Shown here: in pieces, positions 6,886-14,169 of the stretch
How the letters are laid out: each line of letters opens with the position of its first letter
Numbering within the stretch: position 1 is the stretch's first letter
Origin: Candidatus Muproteobacteria bacterium RIFCSPHIGHO2_01_FULL_65_16
GTDB taxonomy: Bacteria; Pseudomonadota; Gammaproteobacteria; Acidiferrobacterales; Sulfurifustaceae
Direction: 5' to 3'
Assembly: GCA_001785175.1 (NCBI GenBank)
Contig: MFSY01000013.1
Location: 587 to 16,071, forward strand
DNA length: 15,485 nt
Translations under genes and position numbers: made by a program
Notes under the pieces: generated by a model
Told to the model about the DNA's origin: nothing
The model's database searches: none
The model's input: only the letters and a program-made list of their open reading frames with translations

Positions 6886-6924
6886 ACCTAGATCAAGTCG
6901 TCCTTCCCCTGGGTCTGATAAATT
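6883..6924 (+). promoter_or_regulatory. Possible FNR/DNR-type box and -10 before the cytochrome b / NOR-like operon
   Basis: TAGACCTAGATCAA (6883-6896) matches the FNR/DNR palindrome TTGAT-N4-ATCAA at 8 of 10 defined bases. It overlaps the SCO stop codon. A TGATAAATT stretch (6916-6924) provides a -10-like box at about the spacing expected for a class II activator site centred near -41.5. This would fit oxygen- or NO-responsive control of the genes that follow. It is suggestive only. Confidence 0.32.
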
Positions 6925-6965
6925 CAGCGCGTGATTTCTGATCGGTTTCCCGAAGGAGAAGTATT

Positions 6966-8894
6966 GTGATCAAGCTGATACAACGCGCCGGGCAGTGGGT
7001 GTTGCTGCGTTTGGAGAACGGCGGCAACGCCCTGTTCGGCGAGGCGCAAAATCCCCTTTATTACCTCGGCGGCATCACCTTCATGCTGTATTGGGTGGTG
7101 GTGGGAAGCGGGTTTTTCATCTACGCCTTTTTCAAGACCGGGGTGGACGAGGCCTACAACTCGGTTGAATACATAACCCATACGCAGTGGTATCTCGGCG
7201 GCGTCATGCGCAGCCTGCACCGCTACGCCGCCGACGGCATGGTCATAACCATACTGCTGCATCTGACGCGCAATTTCATGTTCGACCGCTACCACGGCTT
7301 CCGCGCCATGTCCTGGATCACCGGCATGGTGTTGTTGTGGTTGACGTACATCTCCGGCGTCAACGGCTACTGGCTGGTGTGGGACAAGATGGCGCAGTTC
7401 GTGGCCGTGGCCACGGCCGAGTGGCTCGACTGGTTCCCGATCTTCAACGGCGTGCTGGTGCGCAATTTCATGTATCAGGGATCCGTCAACGACCGCTTCT
7501 TCTCGCTGCTGGCGTTCGCGCACATAGGCATTCCGCTGATCCTGCTGTTCTTCATCTGGATCCACACCCAGCGCGTGCCGCATGCCCGGATTTACCCGCC
7601 GCGCCAGACGGCGGTCGCGCTGCTGCTTTCCCTGCTGGCGCTGGCCCTGATCAAGCCCGCCGTCAGCCAGGGCCCCGCGGATCTCGGGGCCGCCCCCACT
7701 ACCCTGAACTTCGACTGGTTTTTCCTGGCGGTCTATCCGCTCATTTACAATTGGTCGCCGGGCAAGCTCTGGGCGCTTATCGGCGGCGTGACCCTTGCTG
7801 TTGTCGTGCAGCCGTGGCTGTCGCGGCCGAAGCGCCTGCCGGAGGGTGAGTTTCAGATCACCTCCAAGCCGTGCAACCACATCGTCACGGCCCGGCCCGG
7901 GGAGACCATATTGGACGCGGCCCTGCGTCAGGGGCTGATGCTGCCCTACTTATGCCGCGACGGCGCCTGCGGCACGTGCAAGGGCACCGTCCTGCAAGGC
8001 AGTGTGGATTACGGCACCTACCAGCAGAGCGCCCTGAGCGAAGCGGAGAAGCAGGCGGGCAAGGCGCTCTTCTGCTGCGCCAGGCCGCTTTCCGACGTAG
8101 ACATCGAATGCCACGAGGTCTATGCCCTGAAGAACGTGCCGGTCAAGCGGTATACATCCAGCGTGCAACGGATCGAAATGGTCGCCCCCGATGTCATGGT
8201 CGTGTCGCTCAAGCTTGCGGACGGCGAAGCGCTGTCCTTCCTGCCCGGCCAGCACATCAGCGTCCTGCTCGAAGACGGCAAGCGCCGGAGCTTTTCGATC
8301 GCCAATCCTCCGCACGTCAATGATCGTGTGGATCTGCATATCCGCAGGGTGGAAGGCGGACGCTTCACCGGCCACGTCTTTACAAAGATGAAGGCCGGCG
8401 ACGTCGTGCAGTTCGATGGTCCCCTGGGGTCGTTCTTCCTGCGCGAGGAGTCGCACAAGCCGATTATCCTCATGGCCGGCGGCACCGGCTTTTCTCCGAT
8501 CAAGAGCATTGTCGAACATGTTCTGCACACGGGCGGCAAACGGCGCATGCTGTTTTACTGGGGCGGCAGGGCGCGCAAGGATCTCTACATGATGGACCTG
8601 GCCCAGACCTGGCAGAGGGAGCACGAATTCATCACCTTTATCCCGGTGCTGTCGGAGGCCGCGCCCGCCGATAACTGGGACGGCAAAACCGGATTCGTGC
8701 ACGAGGCCGTGCTCAAGGACCACGAGACCCTCAAGGGCCATGAAGTCTACGCCTGCGGGCCGCCGCCCATGGTGGCGGCCGGACGCGAGACCTTTATTCA
8801 GCGCGGGTTGCCGGAGGCCGCCTACTTCGCGGACGCCTTCTTGCAGTGCTCGTACTCAACCGACGAAACATCCAAGGCGGTGACCCATGGCTAA
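6966..8894 (+). CDS. Cytochrome b fused to [2Fe-2S] ferredoxin and FAD/NAD(P) reductase
   Basis: A 642-residue fusion. Residues 1-290 are a bc1-like cytochrome b with four heme ligands in two pairs 14 apart (His85/His99, His186/His200), so two b hemes spanning the membrane. Residues about 300-385 are a plant-type [2Fe-2S] ferredoxin (Cys330, Cys335, Cys338, Cys370). Residues about 395-630 are a ferredoxin-NADP reductase-like module with FAD motif RSFS (441-444), nucleotide motif GGTGFSPI (505-512) and CGPPPM (598-602). The likely reaction is electron transfer between NAD(P)H and a quinone or partner enzyme through the b hemes; direction is unknown. The start is GTG at 6966, with GGAG (6955-6958) upstream. 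The Qo-type PEWY motif reads FDWF (249-252). It is the first gene of an operon and its stop overlaps the next start by 8 bases. Confidence 0.9.
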   Translation: MIKLIQRAGQWVLLRLENGGNALFGEAQNPLYYLGGITFMLYWVVVGSGFFIYAFFKTGVDEAYNSVEYITHTQWYLGGVMRSLHRYAADGMVITILLHLTRNFMFDRYHGFRAMSWITGMVLLWLTYISGVNGYWLVWDKMAQFVAVATAEWLDWFPIFNGVLVRNFMYQGSVNDRFFSLLAFAHIGIPLILLFFIWIHTQRVPHARIYPPRQTAVALLLSLLALALIKPAVSQGPADLGAAPTTLNFDWFFLAVYPLIYNWSPGKLWALIGGVTLAVVVQPWLSRPKRLPEGEFQITSKPCNHIVTARPGETILDAALRQGLMLPYLCRDGACGTCKGTVLQGSVDYGTYQQSALSEAEKQAGKALFCCARPLSDVDIECHEVYALKNVPVKRYTSSVQRIEMVAPDVMVVSLKLADGEALSFLPGQHISVLLEDGKRRSFSIANPPHVNDRVDLHIRRVEGGRFTGHVFTKMKAGDVVQFDGPLGSFFLREESHKPIILMAGGTGFSPIKSIVEHVLHTGGKRRMLFYWGGRARKDLYMMDLAQTWQREHEFITFIPVLSEAAPADNWDGKTGFVHEAVLKDHETLKGHEVYACGPPPMVAAGRETFIQRGLPEAAYFADAFLQCSYSTDETSKAVTHG

Positions 8895-9390
8895 GCTTTT
8901 ACGTTATCTGGGCCAGGCGATCTTCTATATCCTGTTCGTGAGTGTGATCGGGTATTTCTCGACCTACCCGGTCTATACCCATCTGCCGCCGGACCAGGGC
9001 CTGGTCAAGCTCTCCTTCATCCACACCGCGCAGCGCAAGGGGGCGTGCCGGGAGCGCACGGACGAGGAGCTGGCGAAGCTCGCGCCCAACATGCGCGTGC
9101 GCAAGGTCTGCCCGCGCGAGCGTTCCGATGTGGTGGTGGAGCTCGACGTGGACGGCAAGCCGTTGTATCACGTGGTGCTGCCGCCATCCGGCGTCACGCG
9201 CGACGGCTCCTCGGCGGTCTATCGGCGCTTCCAGCTGCCCGCCGGCCGCCATCATTTCACGGCGCGTCTGAAGGACTGGGAGTCGGCCGAGTTCAATTAC
9301 ACCGGCGCGGCCGACGTCACCCTCGCCCCCGGGCGCGTAATGGTGATTGACTTCAAGGCCGGGGCGGGCGGGTTTCTTTTCAAGAGCTAG
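8887..9390 (+). CDS. Membrane-anchored hypothetical protein in the cytochrome b / NOR-like cluster
   Basis: A 167-residue protein of no family I recognise. One N-terminal transmembrane helix (about 8-28) is followed by a soluble, probably periplasmic domain. That domain is rich in alternating hydrophobic/polar strands (VVVELDVDGKPLYHVVLPP, then FQLPAGRHHFTARLKD), which suggests a beta-sandwich. Two cysteines (Cys54, Cys75) could pair; no heme-binding CxxCH or CuA motif is present. The ATG overlaps the upstream stop by 8 bases, so translation is probably coupled to the cytochrome b fusion. The NOR-like catalytic gene starts 23 bases downstream. Position and topology make it a candidate accessory subunit of that enzyme, taking the place usually held by NorC or a CuA subunit, yet it has no visible redox centre. 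Confidence 0.8.
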   Translation: MAKLLRYLGQAIFYILFVSVIGYFSTYPVYTHLPPDQGLVKLSFIHTAQRKGACRERTDEELAKLAPNMRVRKVCPRERSDVVVELDVDGKPLYHVVLPPSGVTRDGSSAVYRRFQLPAGRHHFTARLKDWESAEFNYTGAADVTLAPGRVMVIDFKAGAGGFLFKS

Positions 9391-9413
9391 TCATCGAGCA
9401 AGCGGCGCGCTAC

Positions 9414-10826
9414 ATGAATAGAACGTCCTCCAAGGCCGCCGCTGCCGGCGCCGCCCATCCGCGCGCCGGCGCGTTCATTCCGCCGTCACCGCCGGCGGCC
9501 AGTCTGCGGCTGGCCTCCGGCTGGCTCTGGCTGGGCATGGCGTCGCTGGTGGGCGCCGGCCTGTTCGCGGTGCTGTTGGTGCTGTCCCGCACGCCGTACG
9601 TGCAGGACATCTTCCCCTGGGTTGATTTCTTCCACTCGGCGCTGGTGGTGCACGTGGATTTATCGGTGCTCTTTTGGTTCCTGGCCTTCGCCGGCGTGAT
9701 CTGGAGCTTCAACGCCTCCGCGCGTTGGATCTATCTGGGCTGGCCGGCCTTGGCGCTGGCCACCGCCGGCGCGCTGATCGTCGCCGCCGCGCCGTTCGTG
9801 GATTCCGGCAAGCCGATCATGAGCAACTATATCCCGGTGTTGCAGGGGCCGGTGTTCCTCTCCGGGCTGGTGCTGTTCGCCGGCGGCATCGCGTTTCTGG
9901 TGCTGCGGAGCTTGGTTGCGGCCCTGCCGGCTGGGCGGGGCACGACGGGCGCGGGCGCGTTGCGCTTCGGCATCGTCGCCTCGCTGGTGGCGGCGGCCTT
10001 CGCCTTGATCGCTTATGCCTGGTCCTACGCGCAGGTCCCGGATGAATTGACCGGCACGCCGTACTTCGAGCTGTTGTTCTGGGGCGGCGGCCACGTGATG
10101 CAGTTCAGCTACACCCTGTTGATGTTGACGGCCTGGCTCTGGCTCGCCTCCGCCTCCGCCTCCGGCATGCGGCTCAGCGTAAGCCCGAGGCTGGCGACGC
10201 TGCTGTTAGCGCTCGGCCTGCTCCCGGTCTTCCTCACGCCGTTCATTTATCTGGCGCATGACATTATTTCAAGCAGGCATGTGGAGCAGTTCACCTTGCT
10301 GATGAAGGTCGGCGGCAGCCTGGCGGCCGCGCCTCTGGGCCTGGCCGTCGCCTACGGCCTGCTGCGTGGCAGGAGGGCGGAGCCGCCTTTGCAGCCGCTG
10401 CGCGCGGCGCTGATTTCCTCGCTGATTTTATTTGCCGTCGGCGGCGGGATCAGCCTCATGATCCAGGGCAGCAACACCATCATCACCGCCCACTACCACG
10501 GCACCGGCGGCGCCGTGAGCCTGGCCTTCATGGGATTGACCTATTATCTTCTGCCGGTGCTTGGTTATCGCGCGGCCGACCTGAAATGGGCGCGCATTCA
10601 GCCCTATGTCTACGGCGCCGGGCAACTGTTGCATATCATCGGCCTGCTCTGGTCCGGCGGCTATGGGGTGCAGCGCAAGGTCGCCGGCGCCGCCCAGGAG
10701 CTGCACACCATCGGTCAGAAGGCCGGCATGGGGCTGATGGGCCTGGGCGGACTCATCGCCGTCATCGGCGGACTGATGTTCCTGGTGGTGGTGTTCCGCG
10801 CCATGCGCCGCCCGGCCGGGCGCTGA
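9414..10826 (+). CDS. Divergent heme-copper catalytic subunit, NO-reductase-like (gNOR-like), with His-to-Asp at CuB
   Basis: A 470-residue membrane protein with about 12 hydrophobic spans, shorter than the subunit I at 2952. Heme ligands are retained: His80 (low-spin), His360 (high-spin) and His362 (AHYHGTGG). The first metal ligand is His227 (GGGHVMQF), with no tyrosine at +4 (Phe231). The normal His-His pair reads His282-Asp283 (YLAHDIISS), so one metal ligand is Asp. Automated annotation would probably call it a cbb3-type subunit I, but the Tyr loss and Asp ligand fit the unusual NO-reductase lineages (gNOR, from memory) better. No CuA or cytochrome c partner is encoded beside it; instead two cytochromes b and a small anchored protein flank it, so it may take electrons from quinol or directly from b hemes. 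No clear Shine-Dalgarno is seen before the ATG. Confidence 0.85.
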   Translation: MNRTSSKAAAAGAAHPRAGAFIPPSPPAASLRLASGWLWLGMASLVGAGLFAVLLVLSRTPYVQDIFPWVDFFHSALVVHVDLSVLFWFLAFAGVIWSFNASARWIYLGWPALALATAGALIVAAAPFVDSGKPIMSNYIPVLQGPVFLSGLVLFAGGIAFLVLRSLVAALPAGRGTTGAGALRFGIVASLVAAAFALIAYAWSYAQVPDELTGTPYFELLFWGGGHVMQFSYTLLMLTAWLWLASASASGMRLSVSPRLATLLLALGLLPVFLTPFIYLAHDIISSRHVEQFTLLMKVGGSLAAAPLGLAVAYGLLRGRRAEPPLQPLRAALISSLILFAVGGGISLMIQGSNTIITAHYHGTGGAVSLAFMGLTYYLLPVLGYRAADLKWARIQPYVYGAGQLLHIIGLLWSGGYGVQRKVAGAAQELHTIGQKAGMGLMGLGGLIAVIGGLMFLVVVFRAMRRPAGR

Positions 10827-10868
10827 AGCAGGCTGGACCACGGTCGTGACGGACGCGATCATGCTCAG

Positions 10869-12431
10869 ATGATCAGGCGTTTTCAGCTGGCCGGACAGCG
10901 CGCATGGTTGCGCATGGAGGGCGCGCTCAGCGCCGTGTTCGGACCGGCGCTGAATCCCTTCTATTTCCTCGGCGGCATCGCGTATTTTCTGCTGTGGGTG
11001 CTGGTCGCCAGCGGCTTCTACGTTTACTTTTTTTTCGACACCGGCGTAGTTCTGGGCTATCAGTCGCTCGAAGATCTCACGCGCAAGCAGCCGTATCTCG
11101 GCGGCGTCCTGCGCAGCCTGCACCACTACGCCGCCGACGGCATGGTCCTGGCCATGACCCTGCACCTGCTGCGCGAGTTCTTCATGGACCGCTACCGCAA
11201 TTTCCGCTGGTTCTCCTGGGTCACCGGCGTGCCGTTGCTGTGGCTGGTCTATGCCTCCGGCATCGGCGGCTACTGGCAGGTGTGGGACCGCCTGGCGCAG
11301 TTCATCGCCATCGGCACCGCCGAATGGTTCGACTACTTCCCGATCTTCGGCGAGCCTCTGGTGCGCAATTTCCTCGAGGACGGCGGGGTGAGCGACCGCT
11401 TCTTCTCCCTGCTGGCGTTCGCGCACATCGGCATTCCGTTGCTGCTTATGGTGTTCCTCTGGGTGCACACGCAACGCATCACCCGCGCCGTGGCCGCCCC
11501 GCCGGCGCCCGTGGCGCTGGGCATATTGCTGGCACTGGTGGCGCTTTCGCTGATAAAGCCGATCCTGAGCCACGCCGCGGCCGATCTGGGCGCGGTACCG
11601 AACAATCTCAAATTCGACTGGTTTTACCTGGCGGTCTATCCCCTGCTGTATATCTGGTCGCCGGGGGCGGTCTGGGCGCTGACCGGCGGCTTTACCCTGC
11701 TGCTCTTTCTGCTGCCGTGGCTGCCGCCGCGGATGCACCAGGAGCCGATAGTGGAAGTCCATCTGGACAATTGTAACGGCTGCGGCAACTGTGTCGCCGA
11801 TTGTCCCTACGCTGCTCTTAGCCTGGAGCCGCGCACGGACGGCAGGCGGTTCGTGCACGAGGCGGTACTGCGACCCGACCTGTGCGCGAGCTGCGGCGTG
11901 TGTGTCGGCTCGTGCCCGTACGCCATGCCGTTTCGCAGCGTGGGCGAGCTGGTGAGCGGGGTTGATCTACCCGACGTTCCGGTGCGCGCCCTGCGCGCGA
12001 CGACCGACAAGGCCGTCGCCGCCCTTGCGGGGGAGGTGCGCGTCATGGTCTTCGGGTGCGATCACGCCCCCAAGATCGTAAAGGCGCCGGGCGTGGCGTA
12101 TGTCGGGTTGCGCTGCATCGGCATGCTGCCGCCGTCGTTCATTGACTACGCCCTGCGCGGCAGCGCGGTGGACGGCGTCTTCATCATCGGCTGCGCGGAT
12201 TGCCGCTATCGCCGCGGCGATCAGTGGCTCAAGCAGCGTCTGGCGGGGGAGCGCGATCCACGGCTGCGGGGTCGGGTGTCGCGCGAGCGCGTGCACCATT
12301 GTTCGGTCACCGATATTCCCGGCGGCCGCGTTACGGCGCACCGTGAATTCGCGGAGTTCCGCGAGCACCTCCGGCGCCTGCCGCGGCGTCGCGTCGGATC
12401 CGAAACCGGCTCCGCGACGCCGCGCGGCTAG
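10869..12431 (+). CDS. Cytochrome b fused to two [4Fe-4S] clusters and an MvhD/FrhD-like domain
   Basis: A 520-residue fusion. Residues 1-290 are a bc1-like cytochrome b with heme ligands His85/His99 and His186/His200, colinear with the paralogue at 6966. Residues about 295-352 are a bacterial ferredoxin domain with two [4Fe-4S] motifs (Cys302-305-308-312 and Cys339-342-345-349). Residues about 390-480 resemble the hydrogenase delta subunit MvhD/FrhD, which normally carries electrons to heterodisulfide reductase; four cysteines remain (Cys397, Cys416, Cys442, Cys445) in FGCDHA, LRCIGM and GCADCRYR. The tail is Arg-rich. It probably links a soluble low-potential donor, such as ferredoxin or an Hdr-type protein, to the membrane. 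The ATG at 10869 aligns with the paralogue's first residues; the ribosome site is weak. Its TAG overlaps the stop of the convergent gene. Confidence 0.9.
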   Translation: MIRRFQLAGQRAWLRMEGALSAVFGPALNPFYFLGGIAYFLLWVLVASGFYVYFFFDTGVVLGYQSLEDLTRKQPYLGGVLRSLHHYAADGMVLAMTLHLLREFFMDRYRNFRWFSWVTGVPLLWLVYASGIGGYWQVWDRLAQFIAIGTAEWFDYFPIFGEPLVRNFLEDGGVSDRFFSLLAFAHIGIPLLLMVFLWVHTQRITRAVAAPPAPVALGILLALVALSLIKPILSHAAADLGAVPNNLKFDWFYLAVYPLLYIWSPGAVWALTGGFTLLLFLLPWLPPRMHQEPIVEVHLDNCNGCGNCVADCPYAALSLEPRTDGRRFVHEAVLRPDLCASCGVCVGSCPYAMPFRSVGELVSGVDLPDVPVRALRATTDKAVAALAGEVRVMVFGCDHAPKIVKAPGVAYVGLRCIGMLPPSFIDYALRGSAVDGVFIIGCADCRYRRGDQWLKQRLAGERDPRLRGRVSRERVHHCSVTDIPGGRVTAHREFAEFREHLRRLPRRRVGSETGSATPRG

Positions 12432-12661
12432 GGACTGCGGTTATTCTGTGGCGCTACCGGAGGCGGGGTGTATTCATCCGACGGCACCATCAGGACGCGG
12501 ATCACACCGAAGGTCAGCATAGCCAGCGTCAGGATGATGGCGAAATAGACCAGGTGCCGGTGTTTGAACGGCGCGCCGCGGCGCGCCTCCAGGCGCTGGA
12601 GCACCCAGTCCGACATAAAATAGAGGCCGGCGGCCACCAAGGTGTAATACACGATTTCCAT
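12428..12661 (-). CDS. Small two-span membrane protein of unknown function
   Basis: A 77-residue protein on the minus strand. It has two hydrophobic helices (about 3-21 and 38-58) joined by a basic loop (LEARRGAPFKHRH), and a Pro/Asn-rich tail. A strong G-rich ribosome site (AAAGGGGG on the minus strand, just above 12661) precedes the ATG. Its TAG overlaps the stop codon of the cytochrome b fusion on the opposite strand, within a shared CTAG, so the two transcripts converge with no room for a terminator between them. It is divergent from dsrA, with which it shares a regulatory gap. No family was recognised. Confidence 0.7.
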   Translation of the reverse strand: MEIVYYTLVAAGLYFMSDWVLQRLEARRGAPFKHRHLVYFAIILTLAMLTFGVIRVLMVPSDEYTPPPVAPQNNRSP

Positions 12662-12933
12662 GATCCCCCCTTTATCATTTCGCGCCCGTGCCGGCGCGCT
12701 GTGGATGGAGCGACGTAATAATATACGATTCCCCCTCCAACGGGATAGGTGCTCTATCCCTCCTGACCTCTCAGATCATGCCGCGCGCCGGCGATATACT
12801 TGTACATATCGCCTCCGGTCGCGCTGGTTAATCTAACTCCGGAACGTCGTGCCGCGGGCGGACGATCGTATGCATTCTGAAAAAGTCCTGGATGGGTTTT
12901 TTCAGCAATCTACTAGATTCGAGGAGACGCGTT
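12662..12933. promoter_or_regulatory. Divergent control region between the small membrane gene and dsrA, with two perfect dyads
   Basis: 272 bases without a gene. Dyad 1 is GGGATAG-N5-CTATCCC (12742-12760). Dyad 2 is GGCGATAT-N8-ATATCGCC (12790-12813). Both are exact and have operator-like spacing. No single strong -35/-10 pair for dsrA could be fixed by eye. In Allochromatium vinosum the dsr operon is sulfur-regulated and DsrC has been reported to bind upstream of dsrA, so a regulator site here is plausible. Confidence 0.5.
12877..12917. repeat. Degenerate copy of the palindromic hairpin, next to dsrA
   Basis: CTGAAAAA (12877-12884) pairs with TTTTTTCAG (12897-12905), and the right half TTTTCAGCAATCTACTAGAT matches the reverse complement of 1680-1700 at about 18 of 21 positions. 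The left arm has lost most of its pairing. It lies directly before the dsrA ribosome site, so it may have been recruited as part of the leader. Confidence 0.5.
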
Positions 12934-14160
12934 GTGACGAAGAAAATGCACGCCACCCCCATGCTGGATCAGCTCGAAAGCGGTCCCTGGCCCAGCTTCG
13001 TGAAAGGCCTCAAGCGCCTGGCCGCCGACAAGGACATGATGGTGGACCTGCTCGGGCAGCTCGAGTTCTCCTACAAGACTCGCACCGGCTATTGGAAGGG
13101 CGGCACCGCGAGCGTCATCGGCTACGGCGGCGGCGTGATCCCGCGCTTCTCCGAGATCGCCGACAAGTTTCCCAAGTCCGCGGAGTTTCACACGCTGCGG
13201 ATCATGCCGGCCCCGGGGATGCATTACACGACCGACATCCTGCGCAAGTTCTGCGACATCTGGGAGCAACACGGCTCCGGCCTGATCGCGCTGCACGGCC
13301 AGAGCGGCGACATCATGCTCCAGGGCTGCACCACGGAAAACATCCAGCCCGCCTTCGACGCCGTGAACGAGCTCGGCTTCGACATGGGCGGCGCGGGCCC
13401 CTCGGTGCGCACCTCCATGTCCTGCGTCGGGCACGCGCGCTGCGAGCATTCGTGCTACGACGAAGGGCGGGCGCATCGCACGGTCATGAACAACTTCACC
13501 GACGAGCTGCATCGCCCGGCGCTGCCGTACAAATTCAAGTTCAAGTTCTCCGGCTGCGCGAACGACTGCATGAATTCGATCCAGCGCTCCGACATGGCCG
13601 TCATCGGCACCTGGCGCGACGACATCCAGGTGCAGCAGGACGAGGTGAAGCAGTTCGTCAAGGCCAAGGGGCGCGACTACGTGATTGACAACGTCGTGAC
13701 GCGTTGCCCGACGCGCTGCATCAAGCTCAACGGGGACGACACGCTCACCATAGACAACCGCAACTGCGTGCGCTGCATGCACTGCATCAACGTCATGACC
13801 AAGGCCCTGGCGCCGGGCAAGGACCGCGGCGTGACGGTCCTCGTCGGCGGCAAGCGCACCCTGAAGATCGGCGACCTGCTGGGCACGGTGATCATACCGT
13901 TCATGAAGCTCGAGACCGACGACGACCGCGAAAAGCTCGTGGAGCTGGCCAAGCGCATCATTGATTTCTGGGCCGAGAACGGCCTGGAACACGAGCGCTG
14001 CGGCGAGATGATCGAGCGCATCGGGCTCGCCAACTTCCTCGAAGGCCTCGGCCTCGAGGCCGACCCCGCCATGCTGGCGCATCCGCGCACCAACTCCTAC
14101 GTCCGCACCGACGGCTGGGAGGCGGAGGTCGAGCGGCTGAAGCAGGCCAGGATTGGATAA
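12934..14160 (+). CDS. dsrA: Dissimilatory sulfite reductase alpha subunit, DsrA (probably oxidative type)
   Basis: A 408-residue subunit of the siroheme enzyme that in sulfur oxidisers runs in reverse, taking stored sulfur carried by DsrC to sulfite in the cytoplasm. The start is GTG at 12934, because GAGGAG (12921-12926) sits 7 bases upstream and the product then begins close to the known HATPMLDQLESGPWPSFV N-terminus; the frame extends back to 12892 inside a repeat. Siroheme/[4Fe-4S] ligands are Cys164 and Cys170 (CVGHARC), then Cys208 and Cys212 (SGCANDC). A ferredoxin domain follows with Cys258, Cys262 and the cluster CVRCMHC (278-284). Length matches A. vinosum DsrA (about 417). Oxidative direction is inferred from the neighbouring aerobic and respiratory genes, not proven by sequence. 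Confidence 0.95.
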   Translation: MTKKMHATPMLDQLESGPWPSFVKGLKRLAADKDMMVDLLGQLEFSYKTRTGYWKGGTASVIGYGGGVIPRFSEIADKFPKSAEFHTLRIMPAPGMHYTTDILRKFCDIWEQHGSGLIALHGQSGDIMLQGCTTENIQPAFDAVNELGFDMGGAGPSVRTSMSCVGHARCEHSCYDEGRAHRTVMNNFTDELHRPALPYKFKFKFSGCANDCMNSIQRSDMAVIGTWRDDIQVQQDEVKQFVKAKGRDYVIDNVVTRCPTRCIKLNGDDTLTIDNRNCVRCMHCINVMTKALAPGKDRGVTVLVGGKRTLKIGDLLGTVIIPFMKLETDDDREKLVELAKRIIDFWAENGLEHERCGEMIERIGLANFLEGLGLEADPAMLAHPRTNSYVRTDGWEAEVERLKQARIG

Positions 14161-14169
14161 TAATTTTTT

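Noticed and set aside
10428..11858. 476-codon minus-strand frame opposite the cytochrome b fusion
   Set aside because: Antisense shadow spanning two real genes; no domain and biased composition.
12892..12933. 14-residue N-terminal extension of DsrA
   Set aside because: Lies in the degenerate hairpin; the GTG at 12934 has a well-placed GAGGAG and gives the usual N-terminus.
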